64,000 nt of DNA from contig NZ_CP035490.1 of NCBI RefSeq assembly GCF_004135205.1, positions 4,383,644 through 4,447,643 on the forward strand, given 5' to 3'. Positions 43,114 to 52,193 of this stretch are shown in pieces. The DNA comes from Hahella sp. KA22 (GTDB lineage Bacteria > Pseudomonadota > Gammaproteobacteria > Pseudomonadales > Oleiphilaceae). The notes beneath the pieces are model-generated. The model saw nothing but the letters and a program-made list of their open reading frames with translations, made no database searches and was not told the DNA's origin. The position numbers were made by a program, and so were the translations under genes. Position 1 is the first letter of the stretch; each line of letters starts with the position of its first letter.

Positions 43114-44085
43114 TTACTGCAAACGCACTTCCCTGTGCGCCAGCAGGCTGCTGATGACGCCTTTGAGGTGGCGTCGGGTGGGTTGTTTCAGGAAGGCGGA
43201 CATGCCGGAGGCGGTTGCTTTCCACCACTCTCCCCGGCTGCGGTGGTAATCGCGGTAGGCCGCCGCCAGTTGCGCCTGGGCCAGTCTGAGAGACTGGGGG
43301 TCCTGTGCGGTGGCGGCGTCCAAATGTCGCGACAGGATTGTTCTCACCGCCGCCAGGCGTTTGCCCATGCTGCGGGAAATGGCGCCGCGGCGAATCAGAT
43401 AGCGCATGTCCTGGGCCAGGGTGAATCCTACGTCGCCAACGGTGGATAGTTTCAGCCACAGATCCCAGTCGCTGGCGGACAGCAGGCTGACGTCGAAGCC
43501 GCCCACGGCGAAGAAAGCGTCTCGCGACACCATGACGCTGGAGGTGCCGACGACATTTTCGACGTACAAAGTCGATGTGGCGCGCTCCAGTGTGCAATAA
43601 GCGTGATCGCGCTTATCCCCTGCTCTCAGACCGCTCAAGGCGACTTCCTGAAAGTGCGGCCAGAATTCGAAACAGCCGCATATCACCGCACTGTTGTTTT
43701 CGTGGACATGCACATAGTCAGTAAAGCTCAGCACCGCATCCGGGGTCTGTTGATGATAGGCCACCTGTCGCTCCAGTTTGCCCGGTTCCCAGAGATCATC
43801 GGCGTCCAGAAACGCCACCAGTTCCCCTTTTGCGTAGCTCACGCCCAGATTACGCGCGCCGCCGGCGCCCAGACCTTTGTCATACAGAGCGGTCATCGCT
43901 CCGTCGTATCCCAGAGTGAAATTACGCAGCCACTCTCTGGAGCCGTCCGTTGAGCCGTCGTCAACAATGATCAACTCCAGGTTTGGATAATCCTGCTCCA
44001 GCACGGAATTAACCGCTTGAGGAAGGTACTTCAGGCAGTTGAAAGACGGAATGACGACGGAAATCAAAGGTAAAGGGGTGCTCAT
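43114..44085 (-). CDS. GT2-family glycosyltransferase
   Basis: Start 44085 has GAGGT 7 bases upstream. The 323-aa protein shows the GT-A/GT2 pattern: ISVVIPSFNCLKYLPQAVNS, LIIVDDGSTDGSREWL and the DxD-type LVAFLDADDLW. The C-terminus is basic and helical. It should add one sugar to the lipid-linked repeat unit. It is the last gene of the minus-strand polysaccharide operon (49873 to 43114), separated from the polymerase gene by a 118-base gap. Confidence 0.9.
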   Translation of the reverse strand: MSTPLPLISVVIPSFNCLKYLPQAVNSVLEQDYPNLELIIVDDGSTDGSREWLRNFTLGYDGAMTALYDKGLGAGGARNLGVSYAKGELVAFLDADDLWEPGKLERQVAYHQQTPDAVLSFTDYVHVHENNSAVICGCFEFWPHFQEVALSGLRAGDKRDHAYCTLERATSTLYVENVVGTSSVMVSRDAFFAVGGFDVSLLSASDWDLWLKLSTVGDVGFTLAQDMRYLIRRGAISRSMGKRLAAVRTILSRHLDAATAQDPQSLRLAQAQLAAAYRDYHRSRGEWWKATASGMSAFLKQPTRRHLKGVISSLLAHREVRLQ

Positions 44086-44203
44086 GTTGCTACCTCAATA
44101 GCGTTACGCTTCGCAGATTGCAAAAATGCCAGACCAAACAACCTGTCTGGATGTGTATAAGCAGGTATTTGCAGCATACGTACCAAGTACGCCATGGCGC
44201 GGA

Positions 44204-45574
44204 TCATCCCAACGCATCGCTCTGTTGCGTCCGCTCGGCGGCGCGCCCCGCCGCCACGGTCAACGCCAGCAAAATATACAGAGGCCAGATAAACCCTTGC
44301 GTCAGAAAGGTTCCGGACACACAGAAGCCCGTAAGTCCGGATAACAATGCGTTGGTCATCATGAGCTGTGTGCGGTCAGGCGTCGCTGAATAACTCAAGC
44401 GCCGCAGCAGACTGAAAATCTTGCGAAACATTCCCACCAGCAACACGATGAAAAAGCTGATGCCAACAAATCCCGTTTCCGCCAACACCTGAAACCAAGT
44501 CGAATGCACCGCATGATTTTTGCCATCCCAATGCGGGCTGTAGAAGTAATAATTGGAGTAAAAATTATCGATGCCGACGCCGGTAAAGGGATGCGCCAGC
44601 GCCATGTTGAACGCGGCCTGCCACGCATAAATTCGCCCCATGGCGGACTCATCAATGCCGTCCTCCGCCGCGCCGCCGGAAGCACGATCGGAAATACCCG
44701 CAGCGGCGACCAAAACGGTCAACGCCATACCTCCGAGCATCATCACCAGCATTTTGTTTTGCACCCGCCGCCACACCAGCACGCCAGTCACCGCTGTGAT
44801 GCCCAGCAGGCCGCCCCGACTTTGCGTGCATATGATCGCCCATACAATCACGCCATAGGCCAGCAGCCCCAAGAGAGTCCGCCAGCGGGTTTGTCCCTTG
44901 GTCAGCACCATGCTGGCGGCGAAACTGAGAGGAAACGTCAGCACCAGCGCCAAATCGTTGGGGTCGCCGATCATGGACCCGATATCGCGCCCGATGGTGA
45001 CCCGCGCGCCCTCCACCAGCCCGATGCCGTTCAGCTTGTTGGAAATGGCGACCAATGCGATCGCCACGCCCGCGCCGATAAACGCCCAGGCGGCGAGGGC
45101 AAAATCCCGTGGCGTACGCGTCAGCCAGGCGATGGCCAGCACCATGATGGCGATTTTGACGTACGTGCCGGTAAACGCGCCCATGGCCGCGCCTCGATTG
45201 GTGGCCAGCATCACCCCACAGGCAGTCAGTGCGAAGAAAAACGCGAATAGCGTCAACTCACGACTCCAGTACACCTCGATGGCCCTGGAAACGAATAAGC
45301 GCCAGCTCAGCACAGCCAGGGACGCCAGCGCCAGCAGTTGCGGAATGCGAAATGGCCCCAGGACGGGAAACGCTTCGTGCAGGCGAAAGAATGAGAACAG
45401 AATAAAGCCCAAACAGACCAGGAACGGCGCTCTGAACACGCCTACCGCCGCCAATATTCCCAGGGGCGCCAGCCCCGCCAGCAATGGATGGGGTGAAAAG
45501 TAGAATCCCAAAGCCAACAGCGCCGCGCCGCCGGCGCCCAGCGTCAATTGATCGCGCTTGTTCAGGGCTTGCAC
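44204..45574 (-). CDS. O-antigen ligase/polymerase-family membrane protein (Wzy-like)
   Basis: The GTG start at 45574 overlaps the end of the flippase gene by 13 bases. A 456-aa integral membrane protein with about 11-12 hydrophobic spans and a large periplasmic loop containing AFNMALAHPFTGVGIDNFYS and HAVHSTWFQVLAETGFVG. The H-P-x-x-G-V-G and H-S-x-x-x-x-x-L-x-E-x-G motifs are those of the WaaL/Wzy superfamily. It probably polymerises the repeat unit of the polysaccharide. Confidence 0.88.
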   Translation of the reverse strand: MQALNKRDQLTLGAGGAALLALGFYFSPHPLLAGLAPLGILAAVGVFRAPFLVCLGFILFSFFRLHEAFPVLGPFRIPQLLALASLAVLSWRLFVSRAIEVYWSRELTLFAFFFALTACGVMLATNRGAAMGAFTGTYVKIAIMVLAIAWLTRTPRDFALAAWAFIGAGVAIALVAISNKLNGIGLVEGARVTIGRDIGSMIGDPNDLALVLTFPLSFAASMVLTKGQTRWRTLLGLLAYGVIVWAIICTQSRGGLLGITAVTGVLVWRRVQNKMLVMMLGGMALTVLVAAAGISDRASGGAAEDGIDESAMGRIYAWQAAFNMALAHPFTGVGIDNFYSNYYFYSPHWDGKNHAVHSTWFQVLAETGFVGISFFIVLLVGMFRKIFSLLRRLSYSATPDRTQLMMTNALLSGLTGFCVSGTFLTQGFIWPLYILLALTVAAGRAAERTQQSDALG

Positions 45575-46971
45575 GGCGCAGACTCTATAGACGCAGACAC
45601 CAGACGCTGCTTACGCAACAAGGTCGCTCCGGCGCGGGCCAGCCCTACCCCGCCCACACATGCCGCCGCTACGAATTGATCCATCTGTATCAGCGCCGGG
45701 GTGAACACCGCAGCGCTCAACACGATGCTGAGATCGCGCCAGGGGTAGTTCAGTCGCAAGCGGCGCTGACTGGCGCAGACAAACACCGCGAAGCGTAAGG
45801 CGTATATCAATACGGCGGCGTACACTACGCCGAAGACGCCGCTGTGCGCCGCCGCAAGGGCGTATGCGGGAACGGCGACCACCGCGACCAGCACATTCAG
45901 CGCCGTGGGCAGACGGGTGTTCGTCTCCACATAACAGCCGACGTTCATCAGATGAGAGCACTGTTTCAAGCCCATGGCCAGGGCGAGCCAAGGCAACAAC
46001 TGGGCGGCCATATCGTATTCAGGAGGCAGCAACCAGCGCAGCGCCCAAGGCCCCACACAGCCTGCGCCAATGGCCACAGACAACGCCATCATGGCGCCCG
46101 CCGCCGCGTAATGCGCATTCAGGGCGACGCCATCCGCGCGGCCCAACACGGTGAAGCGACGGGGGAACCACCAGAGCGTATAAGGCTCTATCGCCAGCGC
46201 CACCACCAACGCAAATTGAGCGGCTACGCCATATACCGCCAAATCTTCCGCACCGCCTAATCCCGCCAGCAGCCAACGCTCGGCGCCCTGGGTCAGGAAG
46301 ATGCACAAACCGCCGCCGACCAGGGGCAAACCGTATTTCAGCAACGGCCTGGCCAGCGTCGCCGCAGCGGAAGGCGCGATATGACGGCTCTGCACCGCCA
46401 GAGCCGCCAGGGCCAACGCCGCATTGGACGCCAGCGCGCCCCACAACACCGCCTCCAGCCTCATGCCACGGCGCAACAACACATAAACCAACGCCGCGTG
46501 TAGACAAGCCTTGCCCACACTGAAACAAAAGAACCATTCCGCCCGGTCCTGCATGCGCATCCAGGCCAGGGGCACAGAAATAAATCCACTTAACGCCAAC
46601 GCCGCCAGACACAAAGACAACTCCTGATCGCTGTAACTGGCTGGCAACCATTGATTCAACCAGGACGTCGCCGGACGCAACGCCGCAAACACGACGACGC
46701 CCGCCAGACAACTCAGGAAATAGGCGCTGCCGATCACTTTACGTCGCTGCTGCTCACTGGAGGCCATCCCCGCAAAACGATACATGGCGTCCACCACCCC
46801 CAGGCCGATCACCAGTCCGAGCAGGTTCATCAGCGTCAACAGGACATCAAGACGACCGTATTCATGGGGCGACAGGTAATGAGTGATCACCGGCAGCATC
46901 ACGAAGCTGACGCCCTTCATCAGCACCAGCCCCAACCCGTAATACACCGCTTGTCTGAACAGCGACGACAT
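45562..46971 (-). CDS. Polysaccharide flippase (Wzx-like, MOP superfamily)
   Basis: The ATG at 46971 directly follows the upstream gene stop (46974) and gives a normal N-terminus (SLFRQAVYYGLGLVLMKGVS, then LPVITHYLSPHEYGRLDVLL); the frame opens further upstream at 47154 without support. It has about 12-14 membrane spans. It is expected to flip the undecaprenol-linked repeat across the inner membrane. It is flanked by glycosyltransferase and polymerase genes in one operon. Confidence 0.88.
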   Translation of the reverse strand: MSSLFRQAVYYGLGLVLMKGVSFVMLPVITHYLSPHEYGRLDVLLTLMNLLGLVIGLGVVDAMYRFAGMASSEQQRRKVIGSAYFLSCLAGVVVFAALRPATSWLNQWLPASYSDQELSLCLAALALSGFISVPLAWMRMQDRAEWFFCFSVGKACLHAALVYVLLRRGMRLEAVLWGALASNAALALAALAVQSRHIAPSAAATLARPLLKYGLPLVGGGLCIFLTQGAERWLLAGLGGAEDLAVYGVAAQFALVVALAIEPYTLWWFPRRFTVLGRADGVALNAHYAAAGAMMALSVAIGAGCVGPWALRWLLPPEYDMAAQLLPWLALAMGLKQCSHLMNVGCYVETNTRLPTALNVLVAVVAVPAYALAAAHSGVFGVVYAAVLIYALRFAVFVCASQRRLRLNYPWRDLSIVLSAAVFTPALIQMDQFVAAACVGGVGLARAGATLLRKQRLVSASIESAPCKP

Positions 46972-46973
46972 GA

Positions 46974-48188
46974 TTACAACCCTTGAATCGCCAGTGACAA
47001 CAAACGGGCCTGGCGTACGGAGGAGTATTCCGCCACCACGCGTCTGCGGGCGTTCAGCACCATCTTCTGCAACGCCTGATCTGAAGTATCCAGCAGACGC
47101 TGAATCGCACAGGCCAGACTCTGGCTGTCTCCCGGGGCCGCCAGAAAACCGCAATCGGGCCGCACGATCTCCGCCGCCCCCATAAATTGCGTGGTCACCA
47201 CTGGCAGCCCGACCGCCATGGCTTCCTTCAAGACCAACGGACCAGTATCCCGGTCGCCATTAGGCGCTTCGCAAAACGGCGCCGCCAGAGCGTGATAGCG
47301 GGTCATGGCGGCGCTGATCCACTCCGCTTCGCGGCCACCGAGAAATGACACCTGTTCCTGCAGCCCCAGGCTGTCGACCTGCGCCCGCAACGCGGAAGAC
47401 AACAGCCCTTCGCCGACAATATCCAGACTGAGACGTTCCGCGGAGGGCATTGACGCCAACGCATCCAGTAAATGTCTCAGCCCCTTTTTCTCCGTCAGCC
47501 GCCCCACAAACAGAAGCCGGCCTCTCACTCCCAGGCCGTGCTGGTAGGGCAAACGCTCCAGCTCCACGCCGCAGGGAATGTTAATGATCTCGGCTCCGCC
47601 ACCGGACAGGGAGCGAAACAGTCGCTCCATATCGCCGCAAACCGCCACGCTGAAATCCGCGCAAGACAACTTGAGGCGAAGGTCCGCCGGACTGACGTAA
47701 ATATCGAAGCCATGGCCGACAAATGAGCAGGACACGCCTATCAACCGCGCCGCGGCGATCGCCACGGCAGCAGAGTGCAATGCGAAATGCGCGTGCAGAT
47801 GACGGCATCCTCGATGTTGCGCCAGCGCCGCGACCTGGGCGGCCTGCAACAATAGCGAACGCGCGCGGATGCCATCCTGTCCCAACGCAAAACGGGCGCT
47901 GGGTCCCCAGCCGCGAAGATTCTTCAACCACGTGAGCCAGCCCTGCCGACGACTGCAATCGCCGACGTACAAGGCCGCCGCCGCCAATGCTTCGTCCCGG
48001 GGTTGTCCATCCTGCTGCGGATAAGATAACGAGATGGGCGTCACCTGATGCCCCAGGCGCTGCATCGCCCGCATTTCCACTCCCACAAAGGTTTCCGTGA
48101 GCACAGGAAATTGCGGCAATACATAGCCCACCGACTTCAGCGGCGCAGTCGCCGGCAAGTCCTGCGCGCCTCGACATATCGCGTTCAT
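46974..48188 (-). CDS. GT4-family glycosyltransferase (WcaL-like)
   Basis: A 404-aa GT-B protein: SVGYVLPQFPVLTETFVGVE at the N-terminus (typical of colanic-acid WcaL-type enzymes), RLLFVGRLTEKKGLRHLLDA and PLVLKEAMAVGLPVVTTQ with the donor-binding Glu. It overlaps the asparagine-synthase-like gene by 4 bases and adjoins the flippase gene, so the three are coupled. Sugar specificity cannot be read from sequence. Confidence 0.9.
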   Translation of the reverse strand: MNAICRGAQDLPATAPLKSVGYVLPQFPVLTETFVGVEMRAMQRLGHQVTPISLSYPQQDGQPRDEALAAAALYVGDCSRRQGWLTWLKNLRGWGPSARFALGQDGIRARSLLLQAAQVAALAQHRGCRHLHAHFALHSAAVAIAAARLIGVSCSFVGHGFDIYVSPADLRLKLSCADFSVAVCGDMERLFRSLSGGGAEIINIPCGVELERLPYQHGLGVRGRLLFVGRLTEKKGLRHLLDALASMPSAERLSLDIVGEGLLSSALRAQVDSLGLQEQVSFLGGREAEWISAAMTRYHALAAPFCEAPNGDRDTGPLVLKEAMAVGLPVVTTQFMGAAEIVRPDCGFLAAPGDSQSLACAIQRLLDTSDQALQKMVLNARRRVVAEYSSVRQARLLSLAIQGL

Positions 48189-49873
48189 AGCCCGCCCTCC
48201 GCCGATCGACGGCCTGAGTTCAGATAACCCAGCACCATGTTCAGACCGCGCACATGCAACGCTGACGCATCCGTCAACAAGGCGTCGACGCCCCGTTTGA
48301 AATCTCCTTCGCTCAGTCCTTCCTGCAGCAGTGACGCGCGCATGGGCTCCACATTGTCCAGATCCAGCCAGGCGGTGTAGTCAAACACGCCACTGGACGC
48401 CTTGCCCCAACAAGGCTGACGTCCCAATCGGGCGGCCAGACCTGGATAGCGTTCCCGCCAGCGCAGACCCGAACGCAGGGGTCTGCCGGTTTTATCCCAG
48501 TCAACGCTGGCCAGCGACGGACTTAGTTTGGCGATAGCTTTGCGGTGAAACAGACTGCCCAGGCGCAGACGCACCGGCAGCGCGCCCAAGGTCTCAAGCA
48601 CGTTGGGATGCAAAAAGGGGTGGCAGCGCTCGTAATCGTTGTCCAGCAGTTGTTGTCCAGACACCACCATGCGCCCGACCCGCTCCGCCAGATAGACGTT
48701 GTCCATCAGGTCCGCCGCGTCGGTCTCGCAATCGTGATAGCGATCCAGCATCATCTGAAAGCGCGCCTCCAGACGCCCCCCCAGCTCAGGGAATGCGCGA
48801 ATAACCGGGTTGGCGAGCTTGCCGAATTCCTCGCGAATATATCGACGCGCATAAGGCAATAAGCGCGACGCCAGCCTGTCCACCGCCATCAGCGAGTAGC
48901 CCGGCGCGCCGCGGTCGTAATAAAAGGCCCGGAATGTCTCAGCGCCCGTGCCGGTGATGACAGTAAACCCCCGGGTCTGATCCAGCAGCGTTTCATCCGC
49001 CAAGGCGTGGCCATGCTGCACCGGGACCTCGCAACCGCCACGCAACGCAATGCGTTTCATGGACGTCCAGCGATCCGAGCCGCGCATATCGCCGGCGAAA
49101 AAAGGCAGTCCATGGGACTCCGCGATATCCCTGGCGATGCGCATGTCCGCCGAGTCGGGACAACCATAGCTGAACGCCACCGGCTTGTGTCCCAGCTTCA
49201 GCGCCGCCGCCAGAATTAACCGCGAGTCGAGGCCGCCGGACAGGGAAACCGCCACCCGTGGGCTCGACTGAAAACACTTGTCCACCGCGCCGACAAAAGC
49301 GTCGACGGCTTCATTGAGCGTGGCGCAACGCACCTTCTGCAGCCGATAAGGAGGAAAGTCCCGCAGCTGCAGCTGGCCATCGCTGGAAAAATGGAAGCAA
49401 CGGGACGCGCGCAATTGCGTGACGCCCCGCATGATCGACTGTTCATCCATCACCTGCCCGAAAGCCAGCAGGTCCAGCATCGCCTGCGGGTTGATCTGCG
49501 CCTCATCACCCAGCAACTCCAGCATGACGCCCCGATCCGAGGTCACCGTCAACTGGCTCGAACGGTGACAATAAAGAATCGGAAACAGGCCCAGGCGATC
49601 CGTGCAGCCGGCGACTTCATTGCGTTCCCGGTCGACATAAATCCAGGACCGGCCCCAATAAGGCTTGAACAGACCGCGACGACAATTGCCTCGGATCTCC
49701 GCATCCTGATCGCAGTGCGCAGGATCGCCCCACGCCAGCAGATGAAAACCGGGACCGGAAAAGTGCGTCAACGCGCTGTGAGCATTGCGTTTGAACATGA
49801 CGGATGCGTCACGCTCCAATGAAATGACGGGGCGCCCCTGCTGCAGGGGAATGCTGATGCTGCAAATGGTCAT
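48185..49873 (-). CDS. Asparagine-synthase-like amidotransferase of the polysaccharide locus
   Basis: A 562-aa AsnB-like protein. The C-terminal synthetase domain has the PP-loop ATP motif VAVSLSGGLDSRLIL. The N-terminal glutaminase-like part starts MTICSISIPL, so the nucleophile Cys2 of class II amidotransferases (MCGI in typical AsnB) is missing, though a Cys at position 4 is close. It may use ammonia or serve as an amide-forming enzyme on a sugar, as proposed for AsnB-like proteins in several polysaccharide loci. AGGA lies 7 bases before the ATG. First gene of the minus-strand operon. Confidence 0.85.
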   Translation of the reverse strand: MTICSISIPLQQGRPVISLERDASVMFKRNAHSALTHFSGPGFHLLAWGDPAHCDQDAEIRGNCRRGLFKPYWGRSWIYVDRERNEVAGCTDRLGLFPILYCHRSSQLTVTSDRGVMLELLGDEAQINPQAMLDLLAFGQVMDEQSIMRGVTQLRASRCFHFSSDGQLQLRDFPPYRLQKVRCATLNEAVDAFVGAVDKCFQSSPRVAVSLSGGLDSRLILAAALKLGHKPVAFSYGCPDSADMRIARDIAESHGLPFFAGDMRGSDRWTSMKRIALRGGCEVPVQHGHALADETLLDQTRGFTVITGTGAETFRAFYYDRGAPGYSLMAVDRLASRLLPYARRYIREEFGKLANPVIRAFPELGGRLEARFQMMLDRYHDCETDAADLMDNVYLAERVGRMVVSGQQLLDNDYERCHPFLHPNVLETLGALPVRLRLGSLFHRKAIAKLSPSLASVDWDKTGRPLRSGLRWRERYPGLAARLGRQPCWGKASSGVFDYTAWLDLDNVEPMRASLLQEGLSEGDFKRGVDALLTDASALHVRGLNMVLGYLNSGRRSAEGGL

Positions 49874-49904
49874 ACTCGTTCCTCATGGTTTTGCTACGAG
49901 TCGT

Positions 49905-49920
49905 TTCAACATCTGCGCCA
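49905..49920 (-). promoter_or_regulatory. Candidate sigma-54-like promoter for the minus-strand operon
   Basis: Read on the minus strand: TGGCGC-AGATG-TTGAA, 32-47 bases before the AsnB-like start. The -24 GG is intact, but the -12 element has GA instead of GC, so it is a weak match. Confidence 0.35.
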
Positions 49921-50110
49921 GTTAGTTAAATTCCCGCAAATATCTATCTACAGCAGTGATTTAACGACACTCTCATATCAATTCCACTTGGCGAAAACTC
50001 CGCTCCATTTGTAATTTGCAAATCAAAACGCCATAACCACCCCATCAGATTAAGACCCGTTTCGCCCTCGTCGCAGGCTAAGATTCTGATCCCTCGGGGA
50101 TAATCCGCTT

Positions 50111-50126
50111 TGGCCCATAAACTGCG
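50111..50126 (+). promoter_or_regulatory. Candidate sigma-54 promoter for the acyltransferase operon
   Basis: TGGCCC-ATAAA-CTGCG: GG at -24 and GC at -12 with correct spacing, 34 bases before ATG 50160. It is a looser match to TGGCAC-N5-TTGCW than the one at 61727, but in the expected place. Confidence 0.5.
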
Positions 50127-50159
50127 TAGGACCTCTCAAACAATCCGAGGAGGTCGACG

Positions 50160-50882
50160 ATGAGCACATTATCCGGGGCGACATTAAGAGCCCGCATCAA
50201 ACACAGCGACTCCATGGCGGCATGCGCGCTGCGCGCCGTCTATTTCGGAATTCGTCGCTTTCAGATTCCTTGCATTCCCGTTCTGCACAAGCCGCTGTAT
50301 CTGGCTCATCGCAGCCTGAGCGGCATGCTGGAGAATCTGTCGCGCATTTTCTACTGGACGCCATTGTTTCAGTCGCGGCTGGAATCCCCCGCCCGCAACC
50401 TTTACCTGTACTCCGGCATGCCGCTGGTCACTGGGGCGTTGAGCGTGCAAATGGGCGCAGACTGTCGCGTCTCAGGGCTCTCAACCTTTTCGGGCAGAAC
50501 CTCATCTCCCAATACGCCTCGCCTGATCGTCGGCGACAATGTGGACATCGGCTGGCAAACCACCATTGCCGTAGGTTCCGAAGTCATTCTGGGTGACAAC
50601 GTGCGCATCGCCGGACGCGCCTTCCTGGCGGGCTATCCTGGCCATCCTCTGGACGCGGCGGCGCGCGCCGCCGGCAAGCCTGAAACGGACGATCAGGCCG
50701 GCCCGATCATATTGGAAGACAACGTCTGGCTCGCCACCGGGGTCAGCGTGATGGCGGGAGTCCGCATCGGCCGCAACACCATTGTGGCCGCTGGCAGCGT
50801 GGTCACCCGCGACCTTCCCGCCAACGTGCTGGCGGGGGGCGTTCCTGCGCTGGTGCTGAGGACTCTGACGGAGGAGGAATGA
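50160..50882 (+). CDS. Hexapeptide-repeat acyltransferase (SypM/WbbJ-like)
   Basis: GAGGAGG precedes the ATG. After a helical N-terminus, residues about 90-235 hold left-handed beta-helix repeats (MGADCRVSGLSTFSGR, LIVGDNVDIGWQTTIAVGSE, VILGDNVRIAGRAFLAGYPG, then IILEDNVWLATGVSVMAGVR). This is a transferase of the LbH family that probably O- or N-acetylates the polysaccharide. First gene of the plus-strand operon, 3 bases before the next start. Similar position to sypM in Vibrio. Confidence 0.88.
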   Translation: MSTLSGATLRARIKHSDSMAACALRAVYFGIRRFQIPCIPVLHKPLYLAHRSLSGMLENLSRIFYWTPLFQSRLESPARNLYLYSGMPLVTGALSVQMGADCRVSGLSTFSGRTSSPNTPRLIVGDNVDIGWQTTIAVGSEVILGDNVRIAGRAFLAGYPGHPLDAAARAAGKPETDDQAGPIILEDNVWLATGVSVMAGVRIGRNTIVAAGSVVTRDLPANVLAGGVPALVLRTLTEEE

Positions 50883-50885
50883 GCC

Positions 50886-52103
50886 ATGATGAACGCCACG
50901 CAAAAGCAGCAACTGATCGTTTTCGGCGAAGACTGGGGCGCGCATCCCAGCAGCACCCAGCACCTTATCCGTCATCTTGGCGACGACTATGAGGTCATCT
51001 GGGTCAACTCCATTGGACTGCGCCGCCCGCGCCTGACGCGACATGATTTACTGCGTCTGTGTCGCAAGCTGATGACCCGCGTCGGCGCCAGCGCTCAACG
51101 TACAAGTCAACAGGGCGCGCAAGACGCCGCTCCTTGTCGTCTGATCAATCCGTTGGTGATTCCTCTGTTCGGATCGAGATGGGTAAGACAGCTCAACGCA
51201 GCATTACTCAAACGTCAGCTGACGCCCTATATCCGCAAAGACAGCGCTTTGATTCTGTGGTCCTCCCTGCCGTCAATGGCGGACCTGGTGGGACGCCTCG
51301 GCGAACGTGGCGTGGTCTATTACTGTGGCGACGACTTCCGCAGCCTGGCGGGAGTGGATCACGGCCCCATCGCGGCGATGGAATCTGAACTGGCGGGCAA
51401 GGCGGATAAAATCTTCGTCGCCAGTGAAACCCTGGGGAATCGCTTCGCCGCCGCCAAAACCGAGTGGCTGCCTCACGGCGTGGACTACCGCCTATTCAGC
51501 TCGCCGCAGCCTCGACCAGAGGATCTGCCGGCGGAAGGCCCGGTGGCGGGGTTTTATGGTTCGGTATCGGAATGGTTCGATGTCGAGCTGATGAGCCATT
51601 GCGCCCGCGCCCTGCCCCATTGGACGTTTGTGGTCATCGGCGCCGTCCAGACTGACGTGGGGCCGCTGCGCCGCCTCGACAATGTACGCCTGTTGGGACC
51701 ACGTCCCCATCACGAGCTGCCCGCCTATGCGCAACACTGGCGCGCCTCCCTGCTGCCGTTTCGGCGCAATGGTCAAATCATGGCCTGCAACCCGCTCAAG
51801 CTGCGGGAGTATATGGCGGCGGGCGCCAGTATCGTCTCCACCCGTTTTCCAGCGGTGGAAAGCTACAGTGATCTGCTGCGCATCGCCGATTCCGCGGCGG
51901 ATTTCGTCGATGCTTTAAAACAGATCGAGGCCTGCCCCTTCCACGCCAGCGCCAACCGACTGAGAAAAGCCGCAGCGCAGGAGTCCTGGTCGCAACGGGC
52001 GCAAACCGTCAAACATTGCCTGAAGCAATTTGCGCATAGCGCCGCACAACTCGACGCAAAATGCGAGCAGCCAAACAAGGCCGCGCATAGTTCATTGATT
52101 TAG
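50886..52103 (+). CDS. Glycosyltransferase (GT-B type)
   Basis: GGAGGAATGAGCC leads into the start. The 405-aa protein has LIVFGEDWGAHPSSTQHLIR at the N-terminus, LVGRLGERGVVYYCGDDFRS, EWLPHGVDYRLFS, AGFYGSVSEWFDVELMS and a C-terminal LKLREYMAAGASIVST acceptor/donor motif. This resembles glycosyltransferases in exopolysaccharide clusters that use a UDP- or GDP-sugar. Same operon as the acyltransferase; position comparable to sypN. Confidence 0.85.
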   Translation: MMNATQKQQLIVFGEDWGAHPSSTQHLIRHLGDDYEVIWVNSIGLRRPRLTRHDLLRLCRKLMTRVGASAQRTSQQGAQDAAPCRLINPLVIPLFGSRWVRQLNAALLKRQLTPYIRKDSALILWSSLPSMADLVGRLGERGVVYYCGDDFRSLAGVDHGPIAAMESELAGKADKIFVASETLGNRFAAAKTEWLPHGVDYRLFSSPQPRPEDLPAEGPVAGFYGSVSEWFDVELMSHCARALPHWTFVVIGAVQTDVGPLRRLDNVRLLGPRPHHELPAYAQHWRASLLPFRRNGQIMACNPLKLREYMAAGASIVSTRFPAVESYSDLLRIADSAADFVDALKQIEACPFHASANRLRKAAAQESWSQRAQTVKHCLKQFAHSAAQLDAKCEQPNKAAHSSLI

Positions 52104-52193
52104 CACACAAAAAAAATTGGAACGCTTTTTGGTTCTACTCATACAAGCCCGATTTTCAGGCACGCGAACTCACTAACGCAAACGGACATCGAC

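Noticed and set aside
44504-45503. Two long plus-strand open frames
   Set aside because: Antisense to the Wzy-like gene, with shadow composition and no ribosome site.
46972-47154. 61-codon N-terminal extension of the flippase frame
   Set aside because: It lies inside the upstream glycosyltransferase gene; the ATG at 46971 gives the normal flippase start.
52118-52132. TGGAAC-GCTTT-TTGG, a sigma-54-like sequence before the lipoprotein gene
   Set aside because: The -12 element has GG instead of GC and the gene is only about 90 bases after the previous one in the same operon; too weak to call.
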